This document shows positions 18,201 to 23,703 of a stretch of 25,532 nt of DNA, one piece after another. Under the pieces are notes generated by a model. That model worked only from the letters and a program-made list of their open reading frames with translations, was not told the DNA's origin and did no database searches. A program made the translations under genes and the position numbers. The stretch covers positions 1-25,532 of the forward strand of contig CALXNI010000137.1 in assembly GCA_944389715.1 (NCBI GenBank), read 5' to 3'. The DNA is from an uncultured Clostridia bacterium. GTDB taxonomy: Bacteria; Bacillota; Clostridia; TANB77; CAG-508. How positions within the stretch are numbered: the stretch's first letter is position 1; every line of letters begins with the position of its first letter.

Positions 18201-19668
18201 TTAGCTCTCTATATGTTAATTGTTGATCTTCAAAAACTACAGCGATATTATCTGGAGTTCTTTCCACTTGTTCTTCAAACAATTGGGTAATTGTTTTATC
18301 CTTTGGATAGTCTACTTTGGTATTATTAAATTTATATAGAATTTTATGTTTTTCATCTGGTGTAACAATCTCAATATCTTTTAAGTGAATTTCCTTATTT
18401 TCTAAAATTTGATTAATAATATGCAAAATTCTAGCATGAATAGAGCAAATGTCTTCAATAGAATATTTGTCTATTAAATAATCATAAGCAACAGTAATAT
18501 TTCCGGTATCATTCATATCATATAAATGCACATCGATATCATCAGATATATAGCTATTAGCTATCCATCGAGCATCATATGGAATACCTGCACTTTGCTT
18601 ATTACTTCTAACATTTTGATAAGATATTAAAATTTTATATAAATTTGGAACTGAATTATCTTTAGCTCTTAAATCTTTTAGTAAATATTGATATGGATAT
18701 TTTTGATGTCTATATATTTTAGAAAAATCACTAGACATTTCAGCTATAAAATTGCTAAAAGATTTAGTGGTATCTACACAAACTTTAAACGGTATGGTAC
18801 TAATAAACATACCTGTTGTTTGTTTTTCTCTAAAGTTTGATCTATTTAAAATGGGAGTGCCAATTACAAATTCATCAAGCCCAGATACTCTAGATAGGTA
18901 TAATGAATAAACACCCATAAAGAAATTAAAAACAGATGCTTTTCTAGATTTACAAAAATCATTTATTAAATTAATTGTTTCTTTAGGAATATTAAATAAT
19001 TTTCTTTTAGAAGCACAACTAATTTCTTTAGAGTTTTCTAAATTTACACTAGGAATTGTAGCTGGGTCTGGAACAGTTTGAAAAGTTTCATTCCAAAACG
19101 CTTTATCCTTTTCAAATTTTTCACTATTTAAATATTTATTTTCAGATTCTATGTATTCAATATATGAAGGATTGAGCTCTTCAGAAATATTTTCACCATT
19201 TTGCAAAGATTCATAATAGCCCATAATTTCATTAACAACAAGACCTGCTGTCCAAGCATCAGAAATTAAATGATGTGCATTAATAATAAAACCACCATGC
19301 CCATCTTCGAATTTAAACAATTTAAAACTAAATAAAAAATTTCCTAAAGTTTTAAATCGAGCATCACAAATCTGTCTTTCTAAACATTCCACATCTTTAT
19401 CAGAAGAAACTAAAACTGTTTCAATATCAAATTCTGTATAAGAATCGACATATTGCTTTACAACATCACCTTTTAATACAAATTTTAATCTAAAACTATC
19501 ATTTTTTTTAACAAATAAATTTATAGCTTTTTTTAAAATATCAAAATTTACCTTTTGTGAAACAATTACACTACCTGTAATGTTTTCGATCGACGTCCCT
19601 TTATAAAACTCGCCTGTTAGCCAAATTGATTTTTGGGGATTTGTTAAAGAATATAGAATTTCTGACAT
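12226..19668 (-). CDS. Dimodular NRPS, C-A-T-C-A-T-R, reductase-terminated
   Basis: A 2480-residue cytoplasmic assembly line. Order: C1 (about 1-430; H132-H133-LIS-D137, with Ala138 replacing Gly of HHxxxDG), A1 (about 455-940; YTSGSTGMPKG at 605-615), T1 (FFELGGDS, Ser991), C2 (about 1045-1470; H1176-H1177-IIS-D1181-G1182), A2 (about 1492-1980), T2 (Ser2034), and reductase R (about 2105-2480; GVTGFLG at 2113-2119, Thr2242, Y2280-xxx-K2284). R domains release the peptide as an aldehyde with NAD(P)H. Similar C-A-T-C-A-T-R enzymes of gut Clostridia give dipeptide aldehydes and pyrazinones that inhibit proteases. An N-terminal C domain without an upstream module suggests N-acylation. Binding-pocket residues read DILSLGVVWK (A1; some likeness to the Gly-type DILQLGLIWK) and DIFSVAGVFK (A2); I do not assign substrates. 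GAGGCTGA precedes the ATG. Confidence 0.95.
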   Translation of the reverse strand: MSEILYSLTNPQKSIWLTGEFYKGTSIENITGSVIVSQKVNFDILKKAINLFVKKNDSFRLKFVLKGDVVKQYVDSYTEFDIETVLVSSDKDVECLERQICDARFKTLGNFLFSFKLFKFEDGHGGFIINAHHLISDAWTAGLVVNEIMGYYESLQNGENISEELNPSYIEYIESENKYLNSEKFEKDKAFWNETFQTVPDPATIPSVNLENSKEISCASKRKLFNIPKETINLINDFCKSRKASVFNFFMGVYSLYLSRVSGLDEFVIGTPILNRSNFREKQTTGMFISTIPFKVCVDTTKSFSNFIAEMSSDFSKIYRHQKYPYQYLLKDLRAKDNSVPNLYKILISYQNVRSNKQSAGIPYDARWIANSYISDDIDVHLYDMNDTGNITVAYDYLIDKYSIEDICSIHARILHIINQILENKEIHLKDIEIVTPDEKHKILYKFNNTKVDYPKDKTITQLFEEQVERTPDNIAVVFEDQQLTYRELNERANSLAFCLRKEGVGRNDIVGIMVNRSLEMIISILAVLKSGACYIPIDPEYPQDRIEYMLNNSNAKMLLTFESLKDKIVFDNKLFVELKNDLYNYHKNNLEKINKPEDLAYIIYTSGSTGMPKGVMLKHSNINNFIQGMTNIINFSPDKTIVSVTTISFDIFVLESLLPLQKGLKIVIANENEQTDVKSFNDLCVKNEVNIIQTTPSRFNFLISNNNYLEYMENVTDILVGGESFPKLLLDKLKQVSRANIYNVYGPTETAVWSTVKNLTYSNIITIGKPIANTTCYILDKDKNILPLFTPGILYIGGTGVSEGYFDNPDLTKKRFIKNPYSDEKIYDTGDLAYFTDDGELIHLGRNDFQVKINGHRIELGEIENEILKFKNIDNCIVNKLTLKGNREILCGYYTSLYEIDLNNLHNALKKSLPLYMIPQYFIKLDKLPYTPNGKIDRKKLPIPELERENKEIILPRNSTDKFLISLLQEILNIDDISINDSFFELGGDSLTAINLCTKIYSKLNVQIFVKDVLENPIIKDLSDLVSSKSTINNTVNTITKVEKGEYYPTSSAQSRTYYSSIIAGNNSTLYNISGALILDKLPDISRLERAFNILIKRQVSLRTYFEVKDGNVVQKVADEVKFKLQNSHASIDSNQLNIVFENFVKPFDLSKAPLFRAELIELDDGRAFLMIDMHHIISDGASLSILTNEICKIYNEEELPELKIDYKDYSVWENNQLSNGSLKEAENYWLNMFKGEIPVLNLPTKTRPAVQNFEGDKIHSIINEYTTSKINMLAKELTVTPYMVLLSAYYILLSKYTSQEDIVVGTPIVNRDIDELNNIVGMFVNSLPLRIKIESNATFKDFVMSVKDLCFKSFRYQNYPFNELVNKLNLTRDTSRNPLFDTMFIYQNKGYSPISFKNINAEYYIPDSKIAKFDLSLEVIPNDKVYNLSFEFATKLFDKDFIKNLSNHYSNIINIFLENKDVKISDICILSEKEKNKILYDFNDTKVDYPKDKTITQLFEEQVEKTPDNIAVVFENEQLTYRELNEKANSLAFYLRNKGIKRNDIVGIMVNRSLEMIVSILAVLKSGACYIPIDPEYPQDRIEYMLSNSNAKMLLTFESLKDKVIFDNKVFVELKNDLYNYHKNNLENVNKPEDLSYIIYTSGSTGMPKGVMLKHQSLSNLTNYCNNYVQYLKDNVYRTIISVTTVSFDIFIFETLISLQKGLKVIIANEEEQHIPFKLNTLIGANGAKIIQMTPSRMQIFVDNIEDCPFIKSLDYVVLAGEPLPNKLLEQLKNLGVKKVYNGYGPSETTVFSSLTDVTSQIDVNIGKPLDNTQMYILDKFMNPVPTGIPGELYIAGDGVGYGYINNSNLTKESYISNKFSSKNKIMYKTGDLCKFLDSGEVYYLGRVDNQVKIRGLRIELGEIENKILEFPNILKVKVIKQTINNREFIAAYYISNKRIRVTELRKYLSMTLPKYMIPSYFTPMDEFPYTPNGKIDKKSLPIPNGIINSRNEKYVAPKTDLEIRLVSIWENILNTKPIGINDDFFELGGDSILAMNLNIELLKISDKITYSDIFKFPTISKLTNKIESDRGEDDNNFINNSQLDFSNILTHNLNSSPIEYKNPGNILLTGVTGFLGAHILDSFLKTQSGNVYCIIRKEPGLTPELKLYNKLNYYFGDKYNNYINKRIYAITGDITKEAFGLKQSDLFNLANSIDIVINSAAKVDHYGNYQDFYNTNVKSVKQIINFCKSFNKKFYQVSTLSISGNAFDTSSATQSINKTTYFDESSFYIGQTLENIYIRSKFEAEKLVLNAIKNGLDAYILRMGNLMPRLSDGKFQENILDNAYINRVIAFLKIKRIPLYMKDMYLEFTPIDSASDAIIKLISNFNKENRIFHLFNHNHVFIKPLFSFLNKNSYNIKFVEENDFKNIIKALISDKKQDNSLNILINDLDKNLHLTYKTDIIIKSDFTINYLKEIGFKWPKIDKKYILNFLKNVKKVI
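14698..15219 (-). repeat. Duplicated A-domain segment, copy in module 2
   Basis: Encodes residues 1484-1657. It aligns without gaps to residues 447-620 of module 1, with about 156 of 174 residues identical by eye. Similarity drops sharply just after the GMPKGVMLKH motif. The pattern indicates recent duplication or gene conversion of the N-terminal half of the A domain. Confidence 0.85.
17809..18330 (-). repeat. Duplicated A-domain segment, copy in module 1
   Basis: Encodes residues 447-620, the partner of the module-2 segment at 14698-15219. The DNA is also closely similar, with mostly scattered substitutions. The substrate-pocket residues lie outside the block, in the divergent part. Confidence 0.85.
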
Positions 19669-19755
19669 AAAATCAGCCTCGCTATCTGCAAATTTATATT
19701 TTATATATATCTAATATATATCCTGAAACAACTGATAAATCAATTGTTCTTTTAT

Positions 19756-19785
19756 ATTGTAACATAAAATACAAATTAATGTAAA
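19756..19785 (-). promoter_or_regulatory. Probable promoter of the NRPS-kinase operon
   Basis: Read on the minus strand: -35 TTTACA (19780-19785), an 18-base spacer and -10 TACAAT (19756-19761). Each box has one mismatch to consensus. The expected transcript start is near 19749, giving a 5' UTR of about 80 bases before the ATG at 19668. Imperfect boxes with adjacent repeats fit an activator-dependent promoter. Confidence 0.6.
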
Positions 19786-19789
19786 CCAT

Positions 19790-19811
19790 TTGTCATAAAC
19801 TTGTCACAAAC
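19790..19811 (-). promoter_or_regulatory. Tandem 11-bp repeat upstream of the NRPS promoter
   Basis: TTGTCATAAAC (19790-19800) and TTGTCACAAAC (19801-19811) are identical at 10 of 11 bases (plus-strand reading). They sit about -41 to -62 from the predicted NRPS transcript start, just upstream of its -35 box and on one helix face. This is the usual geometry of a response-regulator dimer site. The binding protein is unknown. Confidence 0.5.
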
Positions 19812-19860
19812 AAACAATTTTCGACATAAAATTGTTAAATAAATTGTAATTTGTTGTTTA

Positions 19861-19909
19861 GAGATTAGAGGTTGGAGGTTGGAGGTTGGAGGTTGGAGGT
19901 TGGAGATTA
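19861..19909. repeat. Heptanucleotide tandem repeat array
   Basis: Seven 7-base units: GAGATTA, then five exact copies of GAGGTTG, then GAGATTA. The flanking units differ from the core at the same two positions. It is non-coding and lies between the NRPS promoter region and the REP-like hairpins. Such short tandem arrays change copy number easily by slippage. Confidence 0.9.
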
Positions 19910-19921
19910 GAATTTAAAAAT

Positions 19922-19944
19922 GTAGGGACGGCAATCTGCCGTCC
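19922..19944 (+). repeat. REP-like palindrome with GTAG tag (copy 2)
   Basis: GTAG (19922-19925), then GGACGGCA (19926-19933) pairing with TGCCGTCC (19937-19944) around a 3-base loop. It shares the TGTAGGG tag with the other copies, but the stem sequence differs while staying complementary. Confidence 0.65.
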
Positions 19945-19972
19945 TAAAAATACGAAATTAATTGCAAACGTT

Positions 19973-19998
19973 GTAGGGGCGGGGTTCCACACCCGCCC
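19973..19998 (+). repeat. REP-like palindrome with GTAG tag (copy 3)
   Basis: GTAG (19973-19976), then GGGCGGG (19977-19983) pairing with CCCGCCC (19992-19998) around an 8-base loop. It is in the same orientation as copy 2, 51 bases further on. It is strikingly GC-rich for this AT-rich region. Confidence 0.65.
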
Positions 19999-20014
19999 GC
20001 ATATCAATATTTAA

Positions 20015-20040
20015 GGGTCGCCCAGGGGTGCGACCCCTAC
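20015..20040 (-). repeat. REP-like palindrome with GTAG tag (copy 4, inverted)
   Basis: GGGTCGC (20015-20021) pairs with GCGACCC (20030-20036), followed by CTAC (20037-20040), which is GTAG on the minus strand. It therefore faces copy 3, giving an inverted REP pair (a BIME-like arrangement). Confidence 0.6.
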
Positions 20041-20128
20041 AGATTTTAAAATAAATTTAATAATACAAACTACAATTTACAAGTTTAAAATAGCAAAAAA
20101 AGGAAATGATAATATTAAGGAGGAGAAC

Positions 20129-21265
20129 ATGTATAAATACAAAAAAAGACAAAGTAAGTTTAAAAAAATCATTACACTTTTTATATTAATTATAGTTGTA
20201 TCAGCAACAAGCATTTTTATTTATGATATGTATGTAAACATTGATGTTTATTCTACAGAGCAAAATAATGAAAATAATCAAGCAGTAAGATTATCTAATA
20301 CCGATAATATAGACAGTATAAATGAAAAAGATATTACTAGTATATTAGAGGAAACCATTAAATGCGTTGTAGGTATTTCTAAAATAAAAAATACTGGAAG
20401 TTCTATATTCCTAAACAATAGCACATCTGAATTAGGATTAGGGACAGGCATGATTGTTTCAGAAAATGGATATATACTTACTAATTGGCATGTAGCAGGA
20501 AATAAATACAGTAATTGCTATGTTACATTAGAAAACGGAAATATATATAGTGGAAATGTAGTATGGGCAGATAGCGATTTAGATTTAGCGATTGTAAAAA
20601 TATCTGTTTCTAATTTAGATTATATTAGACTAGGAGATTCAGATAATATAAAGATAGGTGAGCAGGCTTATGCAATTGGAAATCCCATAGGAGTAGAATT
20701 TCAAAGGACAGTAACTTCAGGAATTATAAGCGGTATTGATAGAACTATAAAAATAGATGATGAAAATGGAACATCATATATGGATGATTTAATCCAAACG
20801 GATGCAACAATAAATCCTGGTAATAGTGGAGGCCCACTTATTAATTCAAATGGTGAAGTAATAGGAATTAATTCAGTAAAAATAACTGAGGCAGAAGGAA
20901 TTGGTTTTGCTGTGCCAATAAATATAGTAAAGCCAATAATAGAAAGTTTTAATAATAATGGAAATTTTGAAGAAGCATATATAGGAATATTTGCGTACGA
21001 TAAAAATGTTATTCCATATTTAAATTCAGAATTAAAATTTGATTCTGGAATTTATGTGGCACAAGTAACCAAAGATGGACCGAGTTATAATTCCGGATTA
21101 AAAGAGGGAGATATAATAACAAAAATTGATGATATTACAATAAATAAAATGAGTGAACTTAGAAGCTATATATATACAAAAAAAGTAGGAGATACAGTAA
21201 ATTTAACAGTATTAAGAAAAAATAGAGAATATAATATACAAATAACATTAAGGAAAAAAAGTTAA
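20129..21265 (+). CDS. htrA: HtrA/DegP-family membrane-anchored serine protease
   Basis: A 378-residue protease for envelope protein quality control. It has a basic N-terminus (KYKKRQSKFKK), one membrane helix at about residues 14-33, and an Asn-rich spacer (45-75). The trypsin-like domain (about 75-275) carries the catalytic triad His121 (TNWHVAG), Asp152 (DSDLDLAIVK) and Ser233 (NPGNSGGPL). One PDZ domain follows (about 285-375; GPSYNSGLKEGDIITKI). The length and single PDZ are normal for Firmicutes HtrA. The active site should be outside the membrane. AAGGAGG lies 5 bases before the ATG. It appears monocistronic, downstream of the REP cluster. No CssR-type site was recognised. All key residues are intact. 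Confidence 0.92.
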   Translation: MYKYKKRQSKFKKIITLFILIIVVSATSIFIYDMYVNIDVYSTEQNNENNQAVRLSNTDNIDSINEKDITSILEETIKCVVGISKIKNTGSSIFLNNSTSELGLGTGMIVSENGYILTNWHVAGNKYSNCYVTLENGNIYSGNVVWADSDLDLAIVKISVSNLDYIRLGDSDNIKIGEQAYAIGNPIGVEFQRTVTSGIISGIDRTIKIDDENGTSYMDDLIQTDATINPGNSGGPLINSNGEVIGINSVKITEAEGIGFAVPINIVKPIIESFNNNGNFEEAYIGIFAYDKNVIPYLNSELKFDSGIYVAQVTKDGPSYNSGLKEGDIITKIDDITINKMSELRSYIYTKKVGDTVNLTVLRKNREYNIQITLRKKS

Positions 21266-21338
21266 CAAATATAAAAAAGGACAAAACCCTGTGTCCGCCC
21301 GTATAATACGCAAATTTATATATTTTACTAATAAGTTA

Positions 21339-21368
21339 TTGCAGAACAATATATAAATGAGATATAAT
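21339..21368 (+). promoter_or_regulatory. Promoter of the flavodiiron operon
   Basis: TTGCAG (21339-21344), an 18-base spacer and a perfect TATAAT (21363-21368), 25 bases before the flavodiiron ATG. No PerR-type palindrome was recognised around it. Confidence 0.6.
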
Positions 21369-21393
21369 ACCAGAAAGATAGGAGTTGAAATAA

Positions 21394-22560
21394 ATGCAAA
21401 ATATAGAAATATCAGAAAACATTAAATATATTGGAGTAAACGACAAGACCATAGATTTATTTGAAAGTCAATACGTAGTGCCAAATGGAATTTCATACAA
21501 TTCTTACTTAATAAAAGATGAAAAAAATGTTGTAATGGATACAGTTGATAGAAGAAAAACAGATGAATGGGTTGAAAATTTGAAAAGAGAATTAAATGGA
21601 GAAAAACCTGAATACTTAGTAGTATCACACTTAGAACCAGATCATGCGGGAAATATACAGCTACTTGCAAATACTTATCCAGAAATGAAAATAGTTGGTA
21701 ACCAAAAAACTTTTGATTTTATTCCTCAATTTTTTGAAATTGAAAATTTAGAAGAAAGGAAAGTAGTTGTAAAAGAAGAAGATACTTTAAATATTGGAAA
21801 ACACACTCTGCAATTTATTATGGCACCAATGGTACATTGGCCAGAAGTAATGTGCACATACGAACAAAGTGAAAAAATACTATTTACAGCAGATGGATTT
21901 GGTAAGTTCGGAAGTTTAGATGTAGAAGAAGAATGGGATTGCGAGGCAAGAAGATATTATTTTAACATTGTTGGTAAATATGGAATACAAGTACAAGCAT
22001 TGCTAAAGAAAGTAGCAACACTTGATGTAAAAATAATATGTCCTTTACATGGACCAATATTAAAAGAAAATCTAGGCTATTATATAAATAAATATGATAT
22101 ATGGAGCAGCTATAGACCAGAAGATGATGGGGTATTTATTGTATACGCATCTATATATGGAAATACAAGAGAAGCGGCGGAAAAAATGAAACAAATTCTA
22201 GAAGAAAAGGGTGCAAAAAAAGTAAGCATAACAGACCTCACAAGAGATGATATGGCAGAGGCGATAGAAGATGCATTTAGATATGATAAAATAGTTCTTG
22301 CTTCTGCAAGCTACAATATGGGAATATTCCCACCTATGGAACAGTTTTTGCATCATTTGCAAGGAAAAAATTATCAAAATAGAAAAATTGGAATAATAGA
22401 AAATGGTACTTGGGCACCATCAGCAGCAAAGGGTATGAAGGAAATAATAGCAAAGATGAAAGATATAAATTTGTGTGATACAACGGTTACTATTAAATCA
22501 AAAATGAATGATGTAAATATTGAAAGTATGAATAAATTAGCTGACGAGTTATTAGGATAG
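21394..22560 (+). CDS. fprA: A-type flavoprotein / flavodiiron O2 (or NO) reductase
   Basis: A 388-residue cytoplasmic enzyme that reduces O2 to water (or NO to N2O) with electrons from rubredoxin. The N-terminal metallo-beta-lactamase-like domain (about 1-240) carries the diiron ligands H79, E81, D83 and H84 (SHLEPDHAGN), H148, D167 and H219. The flavodoxin domain (about 247-388) starts with the FMN loop YASIYGNTRE (251-260) and has SYNMGIFPP and GTWAPSAAKGMKE. The length and all ligands are standard. It is followed at 12 bases by rubredoxin, its usual electron donor, and then by desulfoferrodoxin, so the operon clears both O2 and superoxide. AGGAG lies 9 bases before the ATG. O2 versus NO preference cannot be read from sequence. 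Confidence 0.95.
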   Translation: MQNIEISENIKYIGVNDKTIDLFESQYVVPNGISYNSYLIKDEKNVVMDTVDRRKTDEWVENLKRELNGEKPEYLVVSHLEPDHAGNIQLLANTYPEMKIVGNQKTFDFIPQFFEIENLEERKVVVKEEDTLNIGKHTLQFIMAPMVHWPEVMCTYEQSEKILFTADGFGKFGSLDVEEEWDCEARRYYFNIVGKYGIQVQALLKKVATLDVKIICPLHGPILKENLGYYINKYDIWSSYRPEDDGVFIVYASIYGNTREAAEKMKQILEEKGAKKVSITDLTRDDMAEAIEDAFRYDKIVLASASYNMGIFPPMEQFLHHLQGKNYQNRKIGIIENGTWAPSAAKGMKEIIAKMKDINLCDTTVTIKSKMNDVNIESMNKLADELLG

Positions 22561-22572
22561 GAGGTGAGTAAT

Positions 22573-22710
22573 ATGAAATATAGATGTATAGCATGTGGAT
22601 ATATCTATGACGAAGAAGCAGAGGGAGTAAAATTTGCAGATTTAGACGATGACTGGGTATGCCCACTTTGCGGAGTAGGAAAAGATATGTTTGAAGAAGT
22701 TCAAGAATAG
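22573..22710 (+). CDS. Rubredoxin (45 aa, short form)
   Basis: A 45-residue iron protein that passes single electrons, here most likely to the flavodiiron protein. The four Fe ligands are C5 and C8 (CIACG) and C30 and C33 (CPLCG). The loop between DEEAEG and the DDDWVCP segment is about seven residues shorter than in common 52-residue rubredoxins, a short form also known from some sulfate reducers. AGGAGGTGAG precedes the ATG by 4 bases. It starts 12 bases after the flavodiiron stop and ends 11 bases before desulfoferrodoxin. Confidence 0.95.
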   Translation: MKYRCIACGYIYDEEAEGVKFADLDDDWVCPLCGVGKDMFEEVQE

Positions 22711-22721
22711 GAGAGATATAA

Positions 22722-23105
22722 ATGAAAGAAAAAAATACTGTATTTTATAAATGTGATATATGTGGAAACCTTATAGGATTAATTGATGGAGATATAGACC
22801 ATATGACATGCTGTGGTCAAAAAATGAAACTATTAGTAGCAAACTCACAAGACGCAGCAGAAGAAAAACATGTTCCAGTATATGAAAAAGTTGAAGATGA
22901 AATTGTAGTAAAAGTAGGAGAAAAAGAGCATCCAATGGAAAAAGATCATTACATTATGTGGGTTGCACAAGTTAGCGATAACCAAACAACAAGAGTAAGA
23001 CTTTATCCTGAACAAGGAATTGCAGTAAGATTTAAATATATTCCAGGAGCAACAATTTATGCATACTGCAACAAACATGGCCTTTGGAAAGCAGAAGTTA
23101 AATAG
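22722..23105 (+). CDS. dfx: Desulfoferrodoxin (2Fe superoxide reductase)
   Basis: A 127-residue enzyme reducing superoxide to hydrogen peroxide without making O2. The N-terminal desulforedoxin-like domain has the rubredoxin-type Fe site C11, C14, C30 and C31 (CDIC and CC). The catalytic domain has the Fe ligands H50, H70, H76, C116 and H119 (YCNKHG), with E48-K49 in front of H50 as in active family members. It is therefore a complete two-iron type, not a neelaredoxin. Electrons probably come from rubredoxin, encoded 11 bases upstream. It is the last gene of the operon and is followed by a strong terminator. GGAGAG precedes its ATG. Confidence 0.95.
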   Translation: MKEKNTVFYKCDICGNLIGLIDGDIDHMTCCGQKMKLLVANSQDAAEEKHVPVYEKVEDEIVVKVGEKEHPMEKDHYIMWVAQVSDNQTTRVRLYPEQGIAVRFKYIPGATIYAYCNKHGLWKAEVK

Positions 23106-23111
23106 AATAAG

Positions 23112-23143
23112 AAATGCATAGTACTGTTTACTGTGCATTTTTT
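23112..23143 (+). terminator. Terminator of the fprA-rubredoxin-dfx operon
   Basis: The arm 23112-23123 pairs with 23129-23140 (12 bp, one G-T wobble) around loop CTGTT, and a T-tract runs to 23143. It lies immediately before the stop of the minus-strand M14 fragment and may serve both directions. Confidence 0.85.
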
Positions 23144-23146
23144 GTA

Positions 23147-23671
23147 TTATAATACTGCCCCTAAAACAAGTATACCAATATTATCATTATAAATTTCATT
23201 AAACTGAGATATTGGAAGCGGGTTTTCTCCAATACCTGCTTCTATTGTATATCCGGGTCTCCTATATTCTTGCAGGAACCAATCTTTATATCCTGCAAAA
23301 CTAGAATTATAAGGCACATCCGCCAAGCGGTATCCACTAGCATTTGCTAAAGCAACTCCTATTTGTTCTGCTTCTTCTGTAGCATAGTTTTGAAATTGCC
23401 AGTAAATTTCTTTGCCTTGAGTATGATATGCAAGTATTAATCTAAAATTATGGAAAAGTGTAAAATTATAAATTGCAAGAGCTTCTGGCTGAGTTAAAGG
23501 ACCACTTCCTACATAATCACGAGGAGCAGGAGAAGTAAATCCTTGTGCAAATTTAATTCTTTTTGCTTCTTCCCAACCTGCTGGGAATTGAAGGTTTAAA
23601 TCAACTCCTGTAGATTTAAAAATATACCAACCACCAAGAGCAAAAGGTACATGATCACTAAATCCAATATT
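23147..23671 (-). pseudogene. M14 zinc carboxypeptidase, 3' fragment only
   Basis: An open frame of 174 residues with no Met codon at all and an in-frame TAA at its upstream edge (23672-23674). It matches the C-terminal half of M14 metallopeptidases of the LysM/ENP1-like bacterial type, which cut peptidoglycan peptides. Recognisable parts are GVDLNLQFPAGWEEAKR, FTSPAPRDYVG, LAYHTQGKEIYW (third zinc-ligand His) and YTIEAGIGENP (catalytic Glu). The HxxE zinc motif and everything before it are missing. Sequence to the right belongs to an integrative element, so the 5' half was probably separated by its insertion and may lie beyond the window. The remaining frame has no lesion, which suggests a recent break. 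No start or ribosome binding site remains. Confidence 0.85.
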
Positions 23672-23703
23672 TTAAAGCATTTATATGTACCGTATTTGCT
23701 CGC

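Noticed and set aside
19861..19909. CRISPR array
   Set aside because: The units are 7 bases, contiguous and without spacers, so it is a simple tandem repeat. No cas genes are near.
21279..21296. Terminator after the HtrA gene
   Set aside because: GGACA/TGTCC gives only a 5-bp stem and no T-tract follows. It is too weak to call.
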